A stretch of DNA of 39,797 bases from Treponema sp. GTDB lineage: Bacteria > Spirochaetota > Spirochaetia > Treponematales > Breznakiellaceae. Position numbers and translations under genes: made by a program. The notes below the pieces were generated by a model that saw only the letters and a list, made by a program, of their open reading frames with translations, was not told where the DNA came from and did no database searches. The stretch spans positions 1-39,797 of the forward strand of contig JAIRUC010000092.1 in NCBI GenBank assembly GCA_031254615.1, written 5' to 3'. This document shows, in pieces, positions 7,677 through 16,212 of the stretch. Within the stretch, counting starts at the first letter, position 1; every line of letters starts with the position of its first letter.

Positions 7677-8654
7677 CTATTTCCCGTTTCTTATATTAGA
7701 TAGTAAATTTTGAATACTTGAATAAATACATCCTAAGAAAAAACATTTTTTGTATATTATAATTAGTGTCTTACAAAAAAAACTTAATTTTCTTTTTTCT
7801 GTAAAAGGAAGATAATATTCATTATATAAATATTCAATATCTTTTTTATTTATTTTTTTTGAAAAACGTAAAAACTTAAATACCCCGATTTGCAGAAAAT
7901 CAAATGTAAATGAATGCTCTACATCAGAAAATAAATTATGTTCTGTTAAATAATTTTTTATCCATAAACGGAATTTTATTCTTGGATACTCATAACAATT
8001 ATTACATACAATTTTTTTGAGAGCTGTTAAATTAGTATTTGTAATACGATTATAATAATATACTATATCACTAATGACCGCGATATTTTTATATTCACAG
8101 TGTGTAAATATTTGAATATTTACTATAGCATCTTCACCTACATTGAATTCCGGAACTTCATAATCATTAAAACAGCTTTTTCTGTATAACTTACCTACAA
8201 GATATCGCATTTGATATTCATAAAATGACGCATTCAATGGTGAATCATATTTTTTTATACTTGAAGGCTCATAAATTTCTTCTCGGCGGGGAAATATTGT
8301 TTTATATCCTCCAATAACAATATCTGCATTTGATTCTTTTTGTTTTTTCAACAAAGCATCTATTGCATTTTCGCTTATCCAATCATCACTATCAACATGA
8401 ATAATAAATTCTGCTTTAGCTATATCTATGCCCGTCTTTCTTGCTTTTGGTAGTCCTTCATTTTTTATTTTATGAATTACTTTTATACGATTATCTTTTG
8501 CCGCATATTCATCGCAGATTACAGGACAATTATCAGGAGAAGCATCATCAATAAGGATGCATTCAAAATTTGTAAAAGTCTGTGCTAATATGCTGTCAAT
8601 ACATTTGCGAAGATATACTTCTACATTATAAACAGGAACTATAATTGAAACCAT
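7677..8654 (-). CDS. Glycosyltransferase family 2
   Basis: Predicted inverting GT-A glycosyltransferase acting at the cytoplasmic membrane face on the lipid-linked repeat unit. The N-terminal half is typical: [20 protein letters not shown] at residues 3-22, then [11 protein letters not shown], and the DxD-type motif HVDSDDW near residues 92-98. The 325-residue protein has a lysine- and aromatic-rich C-terminal part with no recognisable domain. A GAGG site lies 10 nt before the ATG. The gene sits 18 nt downstream of the polymerase gene in the same operon. Base composition is very AT-rich, like the next three genes upstream. Donor and acceptor sugars cannot be assigned. Confidence 0.87.
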   Translation of the reverse strand: MVSIIVPVYNVEVYLRKCIDSILAQTFTNFECILIDDASPDNCPVICDEYAAKDNRIKVIHKIKNEGLPKARKTGIDIAKAEFIIHVDSDDWISENAIDALLKKQKESNADIVIGGYKTIFPRREEIYEPSSIKKYDSPLNASFYEYQMRYLVGKLYRKSCFNDYEVPEFNVGEDAIVNIQIFTHCEYKNIAVISDIVYYYNRITNTNLTALKKIVCNNCYEYPRIKFRLWIKNYLTEHNLFSDVEHSFTFDFLQIGVFKFLRFSKKINKKDIEYLYNEYYLPFTEKRKLSFFCKTLIIIYKKCFFLGCIYSSIQNLLSNIRNGK

Positions 8655-8672
8655 GGTAATTTTTCCTCTATT

Positions 8673-9851
8673 TTAATTTGTTTTATGATAATTTTTTATT
8701 GATAAAATGTAATAAAAACATAATAAATTATAACCCATAGTAAACCCCCCTAAAAATAATGACATAAATAAATATGAATATATATATTTATAATTGCTTA
8801 CTCTAGTATATTGATTCATAATTACAAATAATAAAATACAATTTATAATACTAAAAATAATTCCCTTTTCTACAAATAAACCCAGAAATGAATTATGAGC
8901 TGGTCCCCATATTATTTTAGCAGTTCCCTTTCCATTTCCTCTTTGCCAATATTCTTCTCCTGCCCCATCAATAACAGCCATCCTTGTCCCTGATGATAAA
9001 AATAATAAACTTTGTGCACTAAATGTAAATCGTGCTATATTTGAATCATCTTGTAAAGAGAATGTGTCTCTATCTGATTCCGATTTTGCAACGTTAATAA
9101 ACCAAGCCCCAAATAATAATACAGCTATTTGAAAAAAAACAAGCACAAATATTGGTTTTACCTTAGAAAATATTTTTTGAAAAAAAGGGATACTTTCAAA
9201 ATAACCAATTATATAAAATACCATAATCCCTAATATAAAATTTCTACTTTGAGTTAATAATCCTAAAAACAAAAAAATGTATTTTAATCCACTATATCTT
9301 AATTTATAGGATAATAAAAAACATAAAAAGAAATACAATGCCGAATAATTCGGATCATTAGAATTGAATATCATTCTGGTTGTCAGCCGGCTCTTATGAA
9401 TATCATAAAAAAATGTACCCTGTAAAAAAGAAGATAATAAACTAATAAATATTATTAAACTAAAATAACTTCTTTTCATATATCTTTTTGCATCTATTTC
9501 TTTAGGCCCAAAAATGAAGGGGAAAAAAATAATAACCCGCATTAAATCGGAAAAAGAAAAAGAGCCACGAAAATAAAAAAGTAAAAATATAAAAATTGTA
9601 CCTATCAGAATAATAAAAAAATTTTTTATATTTATGAATATATTATCATATGAACAGATTATATATAATAATAAAGCAAACCATAAAATTATATAGATTA
9701 AATATCTTAAATAAACTATATCCAAAAAAAACATTTTTGGCTGCTCATTACTTATATAATAATTAGACAACATTGCTATTGTAAAACATACAGTTAATGA
9801 TAATTCAAAAATGAAACTACAATCTGATAATTGATTTGATGTCTTAATCAT
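8673..9851 (-). CDS. Wzy-like O-antigen/polysaccharide polymerase, multi-pass membrane protein
   Basis: A 392-residue protein made almost entirely of hydrophobic segments, roughly ten to eleven predicted membrane helices, with one larger soluble loop at about residues 245-305 that includes SGTRMAVIDGAG and GPAHNSFLGLFVEKG. A large loop with a late HNSFLGLFVEKG-type motif is characteristic of O-antigen polymerase/ligase (Wzy/WaaL) proteins. The family is too diverse for sequence alone to separate polymerase from ligase. Presence in one operon with a Wzx flippase and an initiating transferase favours polymerase. The ATG overlaps the stop of the pyruvyl-transferase-like gene (ATGA). This stretch is among the most AT-rich in the window. 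Confidence 0.8.
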   Translation of the reverse strand: MIKTSNQLSDCSFIFELSLTVCFTIAMLSNYYISNEQPKMFFLDIVYLRYLIYIILWFALLLYIICSYDNIFINIKNFFIILIGTIFIFLLFYFRGSFSFSDLMRVIIFFPFIFGPKEIDAKRYMKRSYFSLIIFISLLSSFLQGTFFYDIHKSRLTTRMIFNSNDPNYSALYFFLCFLLSYKLRYSGLKYIFLFLGLLTQSRNFILGIMVFYIIGYFESIPFFQKIFSKVKPIFVLVFFQIAVLLFGAWFINVAKSESDRDTFSLQDDSNIARFTFSAQSLLFLSSGTRMAVIDGAGEEYWQRGNGKGTAKIIWGPAHNSFLGLFVEKGIIFSIINCILLFVIMNQYTRVSNYKYIYSYLFMSLFLGGFTMGYNLLCFYYILSIKNYHKTN

Positions 9852-10906
9852 TTGAATACATCACGTAGAAATGAAATAGATTCTTTACGTTTTTCATTTA
9901 ATGTATTATTTACATTATTATAATCAATATCTTTCAATGTTTCCAAATTGGTATCAAAGCCCAAACGGTTTAACAATTTAAATTGAGATAAGACATTATA
10001 AAGACGATTATTTCTTTTTTCATCATGATGATTATACAGAAAAAAATATTTATTAAAAATTATAGATAAGACAAGGCCATGAAAAGAATTTGTAAAAACA
10101 TAGTCCGCATATTGAATATATGACAAGAAATCTTGAATTCCTGCGTTTGAAATAATTTTATGTTTGATTTTCAATAATCGTTTAAAAGGAAAACCATATG
10201 TTATTTCTATAACTTTTAATTTTTCCTTTTTTGCCAGTTGATATGCCTCTTTAATAACTTTGTCATTTTTACCCATACAATAAACAATAATATAATTTTT
10301 GAATTTTCTTTTAGCTGAAAATTGCTTCCAGAAATTATCATTGAATAAAAAAACTGGATCCAATACTGTTTGAGGATAAAGATTATATCGCTCTAAAACG
10401 GGAAGCATAGTTGGTTCTCTTACTGAAATCATGTCTACACATACTAAATATTTTCTTAATAATGATGGCTCAACATCATCCAGATGGCCGCCGTCACTAA
10501 CAGCATAAGTAATTACTTTTCCTGTAAAGCCCCTAATCATTCCAAAATAGCATGGATCAAGTCCTTTTGTAATTATTGGATTCCATATTTGATCGCTGCC
10601 ACATACAATATAGTCAAGAGTATGTACTTCATCAATACTAATAAACTTAATATTTCTTTTTCTGAAAAAATCAAACATTATTTTTCGCCGCAAGGACATA
10701 GGCAATTGTATAATTGAATTTATAAATGTAAATATACTTTTAAAATTAATAATATTATATATATGTGTAATAGTTTTAGGCCGATAATCAAGAATAAATA
10801 CTTCATTGGGAGCAAATAATTCACTTATTTTTTTATACAATGCGAATGCCTGCAATAAAGCACCATAGTTATTCGCGCAATGAACAGTAATTATACCTAT
10901 TTTCAT
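9848..10906 (-). CDS. Polysaccharide pyruvyl transferase family protein (WcaK/CsaB-like)
   Basis: The family transfers pyruvate from phosphoenolpyruvate to sugars as a ketal, although many members in capsule loci are unproven. The 352-residue protein opens with MKIGIITVHCANNYGALLQA, the usual N-terminus. It has VCGSDQIWNP near residues 95-105, VDMISVREPTML near 150-165 and a C-terminal segment TNSFHGLVLSIIFNK with the conserved SFHG histidine. It overlaps by ATGA with both the polymerase gene downstream and the Fe-S protein gene upstream. These two families recur side by side in polysaccharide loci. Pyruvylation would add negative charge to the glycan. Confidence 0.85.
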   Translation of the reverse strand: MKIGIITVHCANNYGALLQAFALYKKISELFAPNEVFILDYRPKTITHIYNIINFKSIFTFINSIIQLPMSLRRKIMFDFFRKRNIKFISIDEVHTLDYIVCGSDQIWNPIITKGLDPCYFGMIRGFTGKVITYAVSDGGHLDDVEPSLLRKYLVCVDMISVREPTMLPVLERYNLYPQTVLDPVFLFNDNFWKQFSAKRKFKNYIIVYCMGKNDKVIKEAYQLAKKEKLKVIEITYGFPFKRLLKIKHKIISNAGIQDFLSYIQYADYVFTNSFHGLVLSIIFNKYFFLYNHHDEKRNNRLYNVLSQFKLLNRLGFDTNLETLKDIDYNNVNNTLNEKRKESISFLRDVFK

Positions 10907-12093
10907 ACTTTGTTTTTTATCCTTTTCATTAATGTATATAGACCTAATTTTTTAAGTACAAATACTATAATTCTTCTATAAAGAGGCGGTGTTATTAATT
11001 TTTCAATCAATGATATAATATTACCATTGTTCATTTCTTTAAAAAAATGATCACGTTTAGATGATAATTTAAGGGATTGTTCAAGAACAATATTTTTACT
11101 TAAAGCATCTTTATAAGAAGTTTCTTTTTCATCCCTTTCTAAAACAGTATAATAATTATTTCCTTTTTGAGTATTTATAATAACACAACTAATTCCTTTA
11201 TCATCATCAAATTCAGGTTTAATATTTTGTATCCTCCAATAATCCCCAATTGTAATATCACTGCCGCTTTTAAAAAATCTAACAGGACAATTATGACATG
11301 ATGGCCGAATAAATAAACCTTCATAAAAACCTCTTATATAAGAGTTTTTATTCCATAATTCACTATATGAACTATATTCTATATTGTTCTGTGCTATACA
11401 ATTTATGGTAAAACTAAATGTTTTCCATCCATATTTCTTATCACGAAAACTTATTTCTTTGATTAGACTAGGATTGTTTAAAGGAATATTATTCAAAATT
11501 TCAGCAAGATATTTTCTCCAAACTAAAGGGCTTGGAACTCCTTCACATATTAGATCAACCGTCAGAAGATTATCGTAATCTTTCTTTAAAAAAGCTTTTA
11601 GCCCTGAAACCTGACAAGGTGTTCCTGAAAAAAGAACTCTTCTTCCTGTTACCAAGAAATCTTCAACTTTTTTATATGTATCATTAACTTTACTCTGGAC
11701 ATATTTTGAACCGCGAAATACCGATAATATTCCTATCGTTTCTGTATAATCATGTATTACTTCCCAGTTATCGTTAAATCGTGCTCCAAATACAACGCCG
11801 CCTTCATGGATTATATGTTCTGCAAGCAGGGTAAACATTCCTCCAGATGAACTCTGTCTTCGTATTTCCTCATTAGGATTTTTCACGGCATATACGTGTA
11901 ATGGTTTTCTTTCGCTTTGCTGCGTGATCACAGGGCAGCTTTTTTCACATTGTTTACATTGGGTACATTTTTCCTCGTCGATAAGTGGATACAAAAATCC
12001 TTCTGTATCCTCTTTCATTGAAATACAATGAACGGGACATATTGAATAACAAGCGGAACAACCTGTACAAAATTGTTTGTCAGCAAGTTTCAC
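10903..12093 (-). CDS. Coenzyme F420 hydrogenase/dehydrogenase beta-subunit-like Fe-S protein
   Basis: A 396-residue protein with an N-terminal two-cluster 4Fe-4S ferredoxin domain: CTGCSACYSICP at residues 9-20 and CTQCKQCEKSCP near 43-54. An FrhB-like domain follows, with SSGGMFTLLAEHI, FSGTPCQVSGLKAFL and CHNCPVRF. It reads from a GTG that shares a base with the Wzx stop (TAGTG) and has GGGAG 6 nt upstream. In methanogens this fold binds FAD and F420. In capsule loci the family is common next to pyruvyl-transferase-like proteins, but its reaction is not established; a redox step on the glycan or its donor is a guess. The cysteines look complete, so the clusters should form. Confidence 0.86.
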   Translation of the reverse strand: MKLADKQFCTGCSACYSICPVHCISMKEDTEGFLYPLIDEEKCTQCKQCEKSCPVITQQSERKPLHVYAVKNPNEEIRRQSSSGGMFTLLAEHIIHEGGVVFGARFNDNWEVIHDYTETIGILSVFRGSKYVQSKVNDTYKKVEDFLVTGRRVLFSGTPCQVSGLKAFLKKDYDNLLTVDLICEGVPSPLVWRKYLAEILNNIPLNNPSLIKEISFRDKKYGWKTFSFTINCIAQNNIEYSSYSELWNKNSYIRGFYEGLFIRPSCHNCPVRFFKSGSDITIGDYWRIQNIKPEFDDDKGISCVIINTQKGNNYYTVLERDEKETSYKDALSKNIVLEQSLKLSSKRDHFFKEMNNGNIISLIEKLITPPLYRRIIVFVLKKLGLYTLMKRIKNKV

Positions 12094-13619
12094 TATATTC
12101 TCCCTTTAAAAATATATTTACCTATTACGCTTTTTACTTTTTGTTGTTCTTCTCCGTTCAATCCTATAAAATAACTATAAATACATACTGAAATAATACT
12201 CAAACCTGTTACAAGACATAACCGTAACATATTTTGTGGTAAGATATAACAAAATATTATTGGCAGAATAGCGGATACTACCGAAATAACACAAATAGGT
12301 GTTACAACCATTCTTAAAAATTGTCGTATAGAATAATCAATTAGTCTCTTTAATATCAATAACCGCACTATACACGCTATAAATGTTAAAACAATTGCCA
12401 CAATCATCGCTGAATACGCCGGCGCTCCCATAAGTAAAAATATCCATACTATTGGCACATTCAATAACAATATTCCTCCGACTACAGCCTGATAAAGCCT
12501 TATCTTGCCCGTAGCATGCGCCGCTGTCATTATTGGATAACTTAGAGAATTAATGAGTACATCGAATAACATCAATCGCGTAAAAAGCACAGCATATTCC
12601 GGCGGATTTTTGAGCCAAAGTGTAAGAACTATCGGCATCTCAAGTACAAGAGGCAAAACAAAAAGATACATCAGCAAGTATGTACCTTTTGCACCGCGAA
12701 ACACCAGAGAAAACATAGCTTCTTTTTGTTCGGCAGCATAGCTTTTAATTATCTGAGGACGTATTGCGGTACTGAAGTTTTGGGAAAAACTCATTGCAGC
12801 GCTATCTACCATTGCTGCAATACTGCGGGCAGCAACTACCACCGGATTAAAAAATTGATTTAGCATAATATTTACTATCTGGTTTTTGAATATACCCGCT
12901 GACGCTCCAAACATATTCCATCCGGAATAGCCGGCAATTTCTTTAAATAGATTTTTATTCCAATAGAAAGAAAATTTGCATACGTTATATTTTTTCATAC
13001 AAATTGCTCTATAAATAGCTGTTATTGTTACGACAACAGCTAACATTAATATACCGTATAGAAAAAGTTTATCCCATGAGATTGCACGTAATATAAAGAC
13101 AATCCCCAATTTTAATAAAGCCTCGACAATTGACACATACGCATAAATGTTCATGTCTTCGTGGGCGATAATCATTGCCATATACGGGCTGGTTAGCACA
13201 GTAAAAAGAAACGATATTATTGAAAACTGATATACCCACAGTGCCGCGCTTTCCCTTTCCAAGGGTATTACCAATTTATTGCTTACGAACCACAATCCTA
13301 TTGTTTCGCCCAGTAATAAAATTACAACTCCAATCAGAACATAAATTAAAAGACTTAAACTGAATACTTTTTTTAGCTGCTCAAAATCACCTCTCCCCAA
13401 TTCAAATGAAAAATAACGCTGGCTGGCTGTCGCCATTGAGCCGCTCAAAAAGCCAAACATGGTAACAACGCCTGCTACCACATTATAAATCCCGTAATCT
13501 TCCACGCCCAAGGTATTCAGCACCACCCGCACAGTGTACAGGCTTACCAGCATAATCAGAATTTGCCGGAAGTAGAGCGCGAGTGTGTTTTTGGCTATAC
13601 GGGTTGTATTAGAGGGCAT
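12093..13619 (-). CDS. Wzx-type polysaccharide flippase (MATE/MOP superfamily)
   Basis: A 508-residue integral membrane protein with about 12-14 hydrophobic segments, the usual number for lipid-linked oligosaccharide flippases. The N-terminus (residues 1-50) with ARNTLALYFRQ-like text, here AKNTLALYFRQILIMLVSLY, followed by GVEDYGIYNVVAGVVTMFGF, is typical of Wzx/RfbX proteins. It should flip the undecaprenyl-linked repeat unit across the inner membrane. The ATG at 13619 has no obvious ribosome binding site and lies 27 nt after the deacetylase gene. Its stop shares a base with the next gene's start. Wzx, a Wzy-like protein and a PglC-like transferase together define a Wzx/Wzy-dependent pathway. 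Confidence 0.88.
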   Translation of the reverse strand: MPSNTTRIAKNTLALYFRQILIMLVSLYTVRVVLNTLGVEDYGIYNVVAGVVTMFGFLSGSMATASQRYFSFELGRGDFEQLKKVFSLSLLIYVLIGVVILLLGETIGLWFVSNKLVIPLERESAALWVYQFSIISFLFTVLTSPYMAMIIAHEDMNIYAYVSIVEALLKLGIVFILRAISWDKLFLYGILMLAVVVTITAIYRAICMKKYNVCKFSFYWNKNLFKEIAGYSGWNMFGASAGIFKNQIVNIMLNQFFNPVVVAARSIAAMVDSAAMSFSQNFSTAIRPQIIKSYAAEQKEAMFSLVFRGAKGTYLLMYLFVLPLVLEMPIVLTLWLKNPPEYAVLFTRLMLFDVLINSLSYPIMTAAHATGKIRLYQAVVGGILLLNVPIVWIFLLMGAPAYSAMIVAIVLTFIACIVRLLILKRLIDYSIRQFLRMVVTPICVISVVSAILPIIFCYILPQNMLRLCLVTGLSIISVCIYSYFIGLNGEEQQKVKSVIGKYIFKGRI

Positions 13620-13646
13620 TGTTTACAAAACTTAGCGGTTTTTGAC

Positions 13647-14402
13647 TCATTGTAGATCTTTAAATGTATAGAATTTCAACTCAAGTTCTCGACATTTCTG
13701 CAAAACAAATTCCAGCCTCTCAAGAGTTATTCCCCAATCATTGGTAGTACCTATGTTATGCGTAATTAACGGCATATATTGTTTTTGGTCTTTAGCCGCC
13801 GTTAATATTCTTGTAACTCGGGACTCAAAAATATCATCTGAGCATCTATGGTTGTAATTGTCAAGTGATGTTGAACGTACAAATCCTGATTTCATTTGAT
13901 TTCTGCTATAAAGATGATAATTGGGATAGGGAGAAGCAGCTGTACCACGTAATACTTTATAGTAATTCAACAATAAATTATTTGTATTAGCAGAATGGCT
14001 GCCATATGGATATGCAAATGTTGTCAACTCTATTCCTTCCTCTCTAAACATAGGGATATGAGAAACTGCTTCAATCAACAAGTCTTCGACTGAAAGAATC
14101 GATGCATGTAAATGATGAATGGTATGGTACCCTATTTCATGCCCAAGATCTTGCGCGTCGCGGCAAAAATCAAAGTCAACTCCATATCTTTCATCAACAA
14201 AAAATACTACTTTTGCATCATATTCAGAAAATAATGGAAAACCATTCTGCCTCCATTCAGTAAAATGGAAATCATCAAATGTTAAAATTATTCCTCCCTC
14301 ATATTCATCTGATTCATCCTGTAGACCAGATGACTCCTCGCAAGAAGAATAACCCAATAAAACAATGCCACAAATTATTAAGGAAATAAAAAAAGATTTC
14401 AT
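13647..14402 (-). CDS. Polysaccharide deacetylase (NodB/CE4) lipoprotein
   Basis: Predicted surface or periplasmic lipoprotein that removes N- or O-acetyl groups from a glycan. Residues 1-20 form a hydrophobic signal and Cys21 is a likely lipidation site (LGYSSC, a relaxed spirochaete-type lipobox). CE4 motifs are visible: TFDD at residues 41-44, HTIHH at 93-97 for metal binding, and the third motif FAYPYGSHS near 129-137. The size (251 residues) is a minimal NodB domain. An AAGGA site precedes the ATG. The gene lies 16 nt after the PHP-domain gene, also exported, and before wzx. It may trim the finished polysaccharide outside the cytoplasm. Confidence 0.86.
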   Translation of the reverse strand: MKSFFISLIICGIVLLGYSSCEESSGLQDESDEYEGGIILTFDDFHFTEWRQNGFPLFSEYDAKVVFFVDERYGVDFDFCRDAQDLGHEIGYHTIHHLHASILSVEDLLIEAVSHIPMFREEGIELTTFAYPYGSHSANTNNLLLNYYKVLRGTAASPYPNYHLYSRNQMKSGFVRSTSLDNYNHRCSDDIFESRVTRILTAAKDQKQYMPLITHNIGTTNDWGITLERLEFVLQKCRELELKFYTFKDLQ

Positions 14403-14418
14403 ATTTTTTCCTTTGTTT

Positions 14419-15501
14419 TTATATCTTTACCGTATACTTCATTCCGGTACTGGGCTCCACCAGAAAATTTTCGATAACAAAATTAACATCGCCACTTTCG
14501 ATACCATCATTCAGCCTGACCGTAATAGTCTGGGTACTCTGTGATCTTATAACATAAGGATAAAGGGTATAATTACGAAAATATGTTAATCGCTTGTCAT
14601 GACTGGTCTCTCTTAAATTAAAAACCAAATCAGATTTATTTTTAAAAGTAATACGCGCTGTGTTACCGGTTTTTGTCACGCTTATATCTACCGCATTTTC
14701 GAAAAGTTCTTTCAGATATATTTCTTCACCAATGACATATTGATTGTAATAAACCGCCGTTCGTCGTTCTTTTAACGCCTCATAAATAGCTTCGGAGGTT
14801 TTGTTACGGGCAAATACAAGTGTCATTGTACGATGATTTCCGGAAGTAAAAACCTGCATAGGCTCATGAGTGTCAGTATTACCAAACATGGTTAGTTTTT
14901 TTTCAAGGCACCATTGATGCGCTTCGGGGGAATAGGTTCCATTTACAACTTCAATGCCTTGCATAATTCCCTGCTCCAGTAATTTTGTGTGTTCCGGCCA
15001 CCACAAAGTGGTATCGGGCTGCTGCCTTTCCCAGTGCGGATGATTCCAAAAGATAAAGGCATTTTGAGCTTGGGCAGCACGAAAAATATCCATATACCCA
15101 GGCTTATCCAATTTATCAACATCGGTAAGAAATATAGCGTTGAAATGTCCCGGAGGCATATTACGGGTAATCTCGCAGCCCTTAACAAGAATCATACCTC
15201 TGGACTTGGCAGTAGGCTCGGCTACTTCATACGAACGATTATGTGAACCATTTATATCCTTACTATGCGGATGCCAATCAATATGATCGGTAATTGCTAT
15301 TGCATCCAAGCCTTCACGGTAAGCTTCTTCTATTCGTACTGTAGGCCAAACATTCCCATCCGAAAAGACCGTATGTATATGGAAATCACATTTGAGCGTG
15401 ACATAGCCGTTTAAGTTGGGGATAACAATGCCCCTTGACTGTGCGGATAACGGAAAAATTATGCAAATTACTAAAAGTAAAACCAATATTATTTTTTTCA
15501 T
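14419..15501 (-). CDS. Exported PHP-domain metal-dependent phosphoesterase-like protein
   Basis: A 360-residue protein with an N-terminal signal peptide (residues 1-20, cleavage probably after PLSA) and a PHP domain. Metal-binding motifs are DFHIHTVFSDG at residues 39-49, ITDHID at 70-75 and a late FGNTDTHEP. PHP proteins are usually cytoplasmic phosphoesterases. An exported one with a C-terminal beta-rich extension (about residues 270-360) resembles predicted extracytoplasmic PHP proteins of gut bacteria. It may remove a phosphate from surface glycan or from a phosphodiester such as glycerol phosphate, which would fit the tagD-licD pair of the same operon; that link is inference. GGAGC lies about 11 nt before the ATG. 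Its substrate is unknown. Confidence 0.83.
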   Translation of the reverse strand: MKKIILVLLLVICIIFPLSAQSRGIVIPNLNGYVTLKCDFHIHTVFSDGNVWPTVRIEEAYREGLDAIAITDHIDWHPHSKDINGSHNRSYEVAEPTAKSRGMILVKGCEITRNMPPGHFNAIFLTDVDKLDKPGYMDIFRAAQAQNAFIFWNHPHWERQQPDTTLWWPEHTKLLEQGIMQGIEVVNGTYSPEAHQWCLEKKLTMFGNTDTHEPMQVFTSGNHRTMTLVFARNKTSEAIYEALKERRTAVYYNQYVIGEEIYLKELFENAVDISVTKTGNTARITFKNKSDLVFNLRETSHDKRLTYFRNYTLYPYVIRSQSTQTITVRLNDGIESGDVNFVIENFLVEPSTGMKYTVKI

Positions 15502-15590
15502 AGTGGGTCAAGCTCCTTTGAGCACTTCTCTATAACACCAATACAATCATTCCCTTGCTGCCATGAGCCAGATGAACCTAGCGCCATCTA

Positions 15591-16127
15591 TCACAGATCA
15601 AACTCCGGATGCGCTTTATCTTTGTCAGAAAGGATATAATCCATTCCCAAATCCGGCCATTTAATGCCAATAGTCGGATCGTTCCAGATAATTCCACATT
15701 CGTCTTCGGGAGTGTAAAAGTCGGTACATTTGTAGGTGAAGAGCGCAGTGTCGCTTAACACCAGAAAACCGTGGGCAAAACCTTCAGGGATATAAAACTG
15801 ATTCTGCTTTTCTCCGCTAAGGATAACAGAATACCATTGTCCGAAAGTCGGTGAATCCTGGCGGATATCAACAGCAACATCAAAGATTTCTCCTTCAATT
15901 GCGCGTACCAGTTTAGCCTGCGGCTTTTTTTTCTGATAGTGCAGACCGCGCAGTACGCCTTTTACGGAGCTGGACTGGTTATCCTGCACAAACTGTGCGG
16001 CAATACCGGCATCTTCGTAAGACTTTTGCGAGTAACTTTCCATGAAATAACCCCGATTATCTCCGAACATTTTTGGCTGTATTTCAAACAGGCCGGAAAT
16101 AGGGCAAATAGAAAATGAAAACTTCAT
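15591..16127 (-). CDS. rfbC: dTDP-4-dehydrorhamnose 3,5-epimerase (RmlC/RfbC family)
   Basis: Cupin-fold epimerase of dTDP-L-rhamnose synthesis, or of a related dTDP-deoxysugar. At 178 residues it has family length. The catalytic His63 is in LRGLHYQ, and other family text includes FGDNRGYFMES, DNQSSSVKGVL, VRAIEGEIFDVAVDIR, FYIPEGFAHGF and TYKCTDFYTP. A strong GGAGG lies 7 nt before the ATG. The other rhamnose genes (rfbA, rfbB, rfbD) are not in the window. They may lie elsewhere, or the epimerase may serve a different dTDP-sugar together with the aminotransferase 85 nt upstream. About 89 nt separate it from the PHP gene, with no gene in between. Confidence 0.92.
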   Translation of the reverse strand: MKFSFSICPISGLFEIQPKMFGDNRGYFMESYSQKSYEDAGIAAQFVQDNQSSSVKGVLRGLHYQKKKPQAKLVRAIEGEIFDVAVDIRQDSPTFGQWYSVILSGEKQNQFYIPEGFAHGFLVLSDTALFTYKCTDFYTPEDECGIIWNDPTIGIKWPDLGMDYILSDKDKAHPEFDL

Positions 16128-16212
16128 TAACTTTCCTCCGTTATATATTTTATATTATTACCGTATCCGGTTCCAGCCGCATACGCTTGGCTTGATATTT
16201 TTTGCAATTGCA

